Positions 16,060-17,091 of a stretch of DNA of 17,091 nucleotides are shown in pieces. The first letter of the stretch is position 1; every line of letters starts with the position of its first letter. A model generated the notes under the pieces. It did no database searches and had not been told where the DNA came from. It was given only the letters and a program-made list of their open reading frames with translations. The DNA is taken from positions 3,436,942-3,454,032 of the forward strand of contig NC_017059.1 of the NCBI RefSeq assembly GCF_000284415.1, read 5' to 3'. The position numbers and the translations under genes were made by a program. The DNA comes from Pararhodospirillum photometricum DSM 122. Lineage in GTDB: Bacteria > Pseudomonadota > Alphaproteobacteria > Rhodospirillales > Rhodospirillaceae.

Positions 16060-16145
16060 GACGCCTTCCCTTTCTCACACCGGGCGTTCTCGCCCTTCAA
16101 GATGACCCCAGCCTGCCTTGGCCCGGGAATATGACATTGCGAGGG

Positions 16146-16165
16146 GTTTAGGCCATCGGCTAAAC
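16146..16165. repeat. Inverted repeat GTTTAG-N8-CTAAAC in the ruvX-gatC gap
   Basis: A perfect 6-bp inverted repeat (16146-16151 and 16160-16165) 40 bases before the gatC start, in the short gap shared with divergent ruvX. TTGCGA at 16137-16142 with CTAAAC 17 bases further on could be a weak promoter, which would place the repeat as an operator across it. Both readings are tentative. Confidence 0.25.
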
Positions 16166-16205
16166 AGAAGTCCGACCCTCGCCCTCAGACGGAGATGTTT
16201 ATCCC

Positions 16206-16493
16206 ATGGCGTTGGACAAGACCACCGTTGCCAACATTGCTTCCTTGGCGCGCCTTGAGGTTGCCCCGGAGCAGCAAGAAGCCCTGGCCGGCGAACTGTC
16301 CGGTATTCTGACCTGGATCGAGCAATTGAGCGAGGTCGATACCCGTACCGTTGCCCCGATGACCTGCGTTGCCGATTTGGCGCTCGCTTGGCGGGAGGAT
16401 GCGGTGACCGATGGCGGCTATCCCACGCGGGTTCTCGCCAATGCGCCCGAGCAGCAAGACGGGTGTTATGTCGTTCCCAAGGTGGTGGAGTAA
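16206..16493 (+). CDS. gatC: Asp/Glu-tRNA amidotransferase subunit C
   Basis: The 95-residue small subunit of the GatCAB amidotransferase, which converts Glu-tRNA(Gln) and Asp-tRNA(Asn) to the amide forms; GatC holds GatA and GatB together. The family pattern is clear: VANIASLARLEV near the N-terminus, LSGILTWIEQLSEVDT in the middle, RVLANAPEQQDGCYVVPKVVE at the end. The length is normal. The ATG at 16206 has GGAG about 11 bases upstream. gatA begins 7 bases after the stop, with its ribosome-binding site over the gatC stop codon, so the two are co-transcribed. Confidence 0.96.
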   Translation: MALDKTTVANIASLARLEVAPEQQEALAGELSGILTWIEQLSEVDTRTVAPMTCVADLALAWREDAVTDGGYPTRVLANAPEQQDGCYVVPKVVE

Positions 16494-16500
16494 GAGTCCA

Positions 16501-17091
16501 TGGAATCGTCCCTTCCCACCGACCTGACCGAGTTCAGCATCGCCGACGCGCGCGCGGGCCTGGAACGCGGCGACTTCTCGCCCCTGGAGCTGGTGGAGGC
16601 CCATGTCACCCGGCTCGACCAGGGCCGGGTTCTGAACGCCTACATCACCGAAACCGTCGATCTGGCCCGCGCCCAGGCCGAACGCTCGGCCCAGCGCCTG
16701 CGTGATCGCACCCACGGGCCCCTCGAGGGCATTCCGCTTGGGATCAAGGACCTGTTTTGCACCGAAGGCGTGCGCACAACCGCCGCGTCGCGCATCTTGG
16801 ACACCTTTGTGCCGCCCTACGAGAGCACGGTTACGGCCAACCTGTTCAAGGCCGGCGCCGTGATGCTGGGCAAGACCAATCTCGACGAGTTCGCCATGGG
16901 CTCGTCGAACAAGACCAGCGCCGCCGGCCCTTGCCTCAGCCCATGGACGCGCACCGGCGACGACGCCCCCCTGGTCCCGGGCGGCTCGTCGGGCGGCTCG
17001 GCGGCGGCGGTCTCGGCCCGCCTCGCCATGGGGGGCCACCGGCACCGATACGGGCGGCTCCATTCGCCAGCCCGCCGGAGAGCCATGAACA
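16501..17091 (+). CDS. gatA: Asp/Glu-tRNA amidotransferase subunit A, partial and frameshifted
   Basis: The amidase subunit that frees ammonia from glutamine for GatB. It runs off the right edge. Family text is normal to about residue 177: [14 protein letters not shown] with catalytic Lys 83, [14 protein letters not shown], and [18 protein letters not shown] with the cis-Ser 163. At 17030-17035 a run of six G shifts the frame. Dropping one G restores [14 protein letters not shown] with nucleophile Ser 187, as in the family. Even then, codons after 17076 read GEP and TGA (17086-17088) instead of the expected AAFCG-like continuation, so the last 15 bases are also odd. Because the amidotransferase is expected to be essential in bacteria lacking GlnRS, sequence error is more likely than loss of function. 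Confidence 0.9.

Noticed and set aside
1..17091. tRNA, rRNA or CRISPR array
   Set aside because: No cloverleaf-like sequence, no rRNA text and no regularly spaced repeat array were seen on either strand by eye.

Overview
The window is a stretch of bacterial chromosome, G+C-rich apart from a very A+T-rich block over about the first 250 bases. The gene families (sCache chemoreceptor, PAS-rich hybrid histidine kinase, PAS/LuxR regulator, ruvX next to gatCA, cobalamin-riboswitch-controlled btuB) and the codon use point to an alphaproteobacterium. A Rhodospirillum-like member of the Rhodospirillales is my best guess. That assignment is inference from content, not from a marker gene.

Layout. 1-624 is non-coding. 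It holds the A+T-rich block, a pair of 14-bp direct repeats and a terminator-like hairpin. 625-2310 (+) is a methyl-accepting chemotaxis protein. 2587-2948 is an internally deleted IS5-family remnant with recognisable ends and a TTA target duplication. 2949-7592 (-) is a four-gene cobalamin uptake operon (TonB receptor, binding protein, permease, ATPase) in which every junction is a 4-base stop/start overlap. It is preceded at 7774-7951 by a cobalamin riboswitch. 8137-8979 (+) is a family 3 solute-binding protein with no transporter genes beside it. 9094-14503 (+) is one very large hybrid histidine kinase (about 1802 residues when restored) split by a one-base frameshift at 11407-11411. 14897-15625 (+) is a LuxR-type regulator with a PAS-like N-terminus. 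15562-16059 (-) is ruvX, which overlaps the regulator tail to tail. 16206-16493 (+) is gatC and 16501 to the right edge (+) is gatA, also with an apparent one-base frameshift near the edge.

How the genes work together. The btuBFCD operon moves B12 compounds across both membranes, and the riboswitch should shut it off when cobalamin is plentiful. A hairpin over the btuB ribosome-binding site, and a possible 21-codon leader ORF ending at it, suggest translational control. The solute-binding protein, the hybrid kinase and the LuxR regulator lie in one direction and could form a ligand-sensing phosphorelay with an orphan periplasmic receptor. This is the most system-like part of the window, but the linkage is inferred from gene order only. 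gatCA makes the glutaminyl/asparaginyl-tRNA amidotransferase and ruvX is a conserved housekeeping nuclease.

Both frameshifts are a single extra base in a C or G homopolymer. One of them is in gatA, a gene expected to be essential. Sequencing or assembly error is therefore the simplest explanation and should be tested before either gene is called broken.
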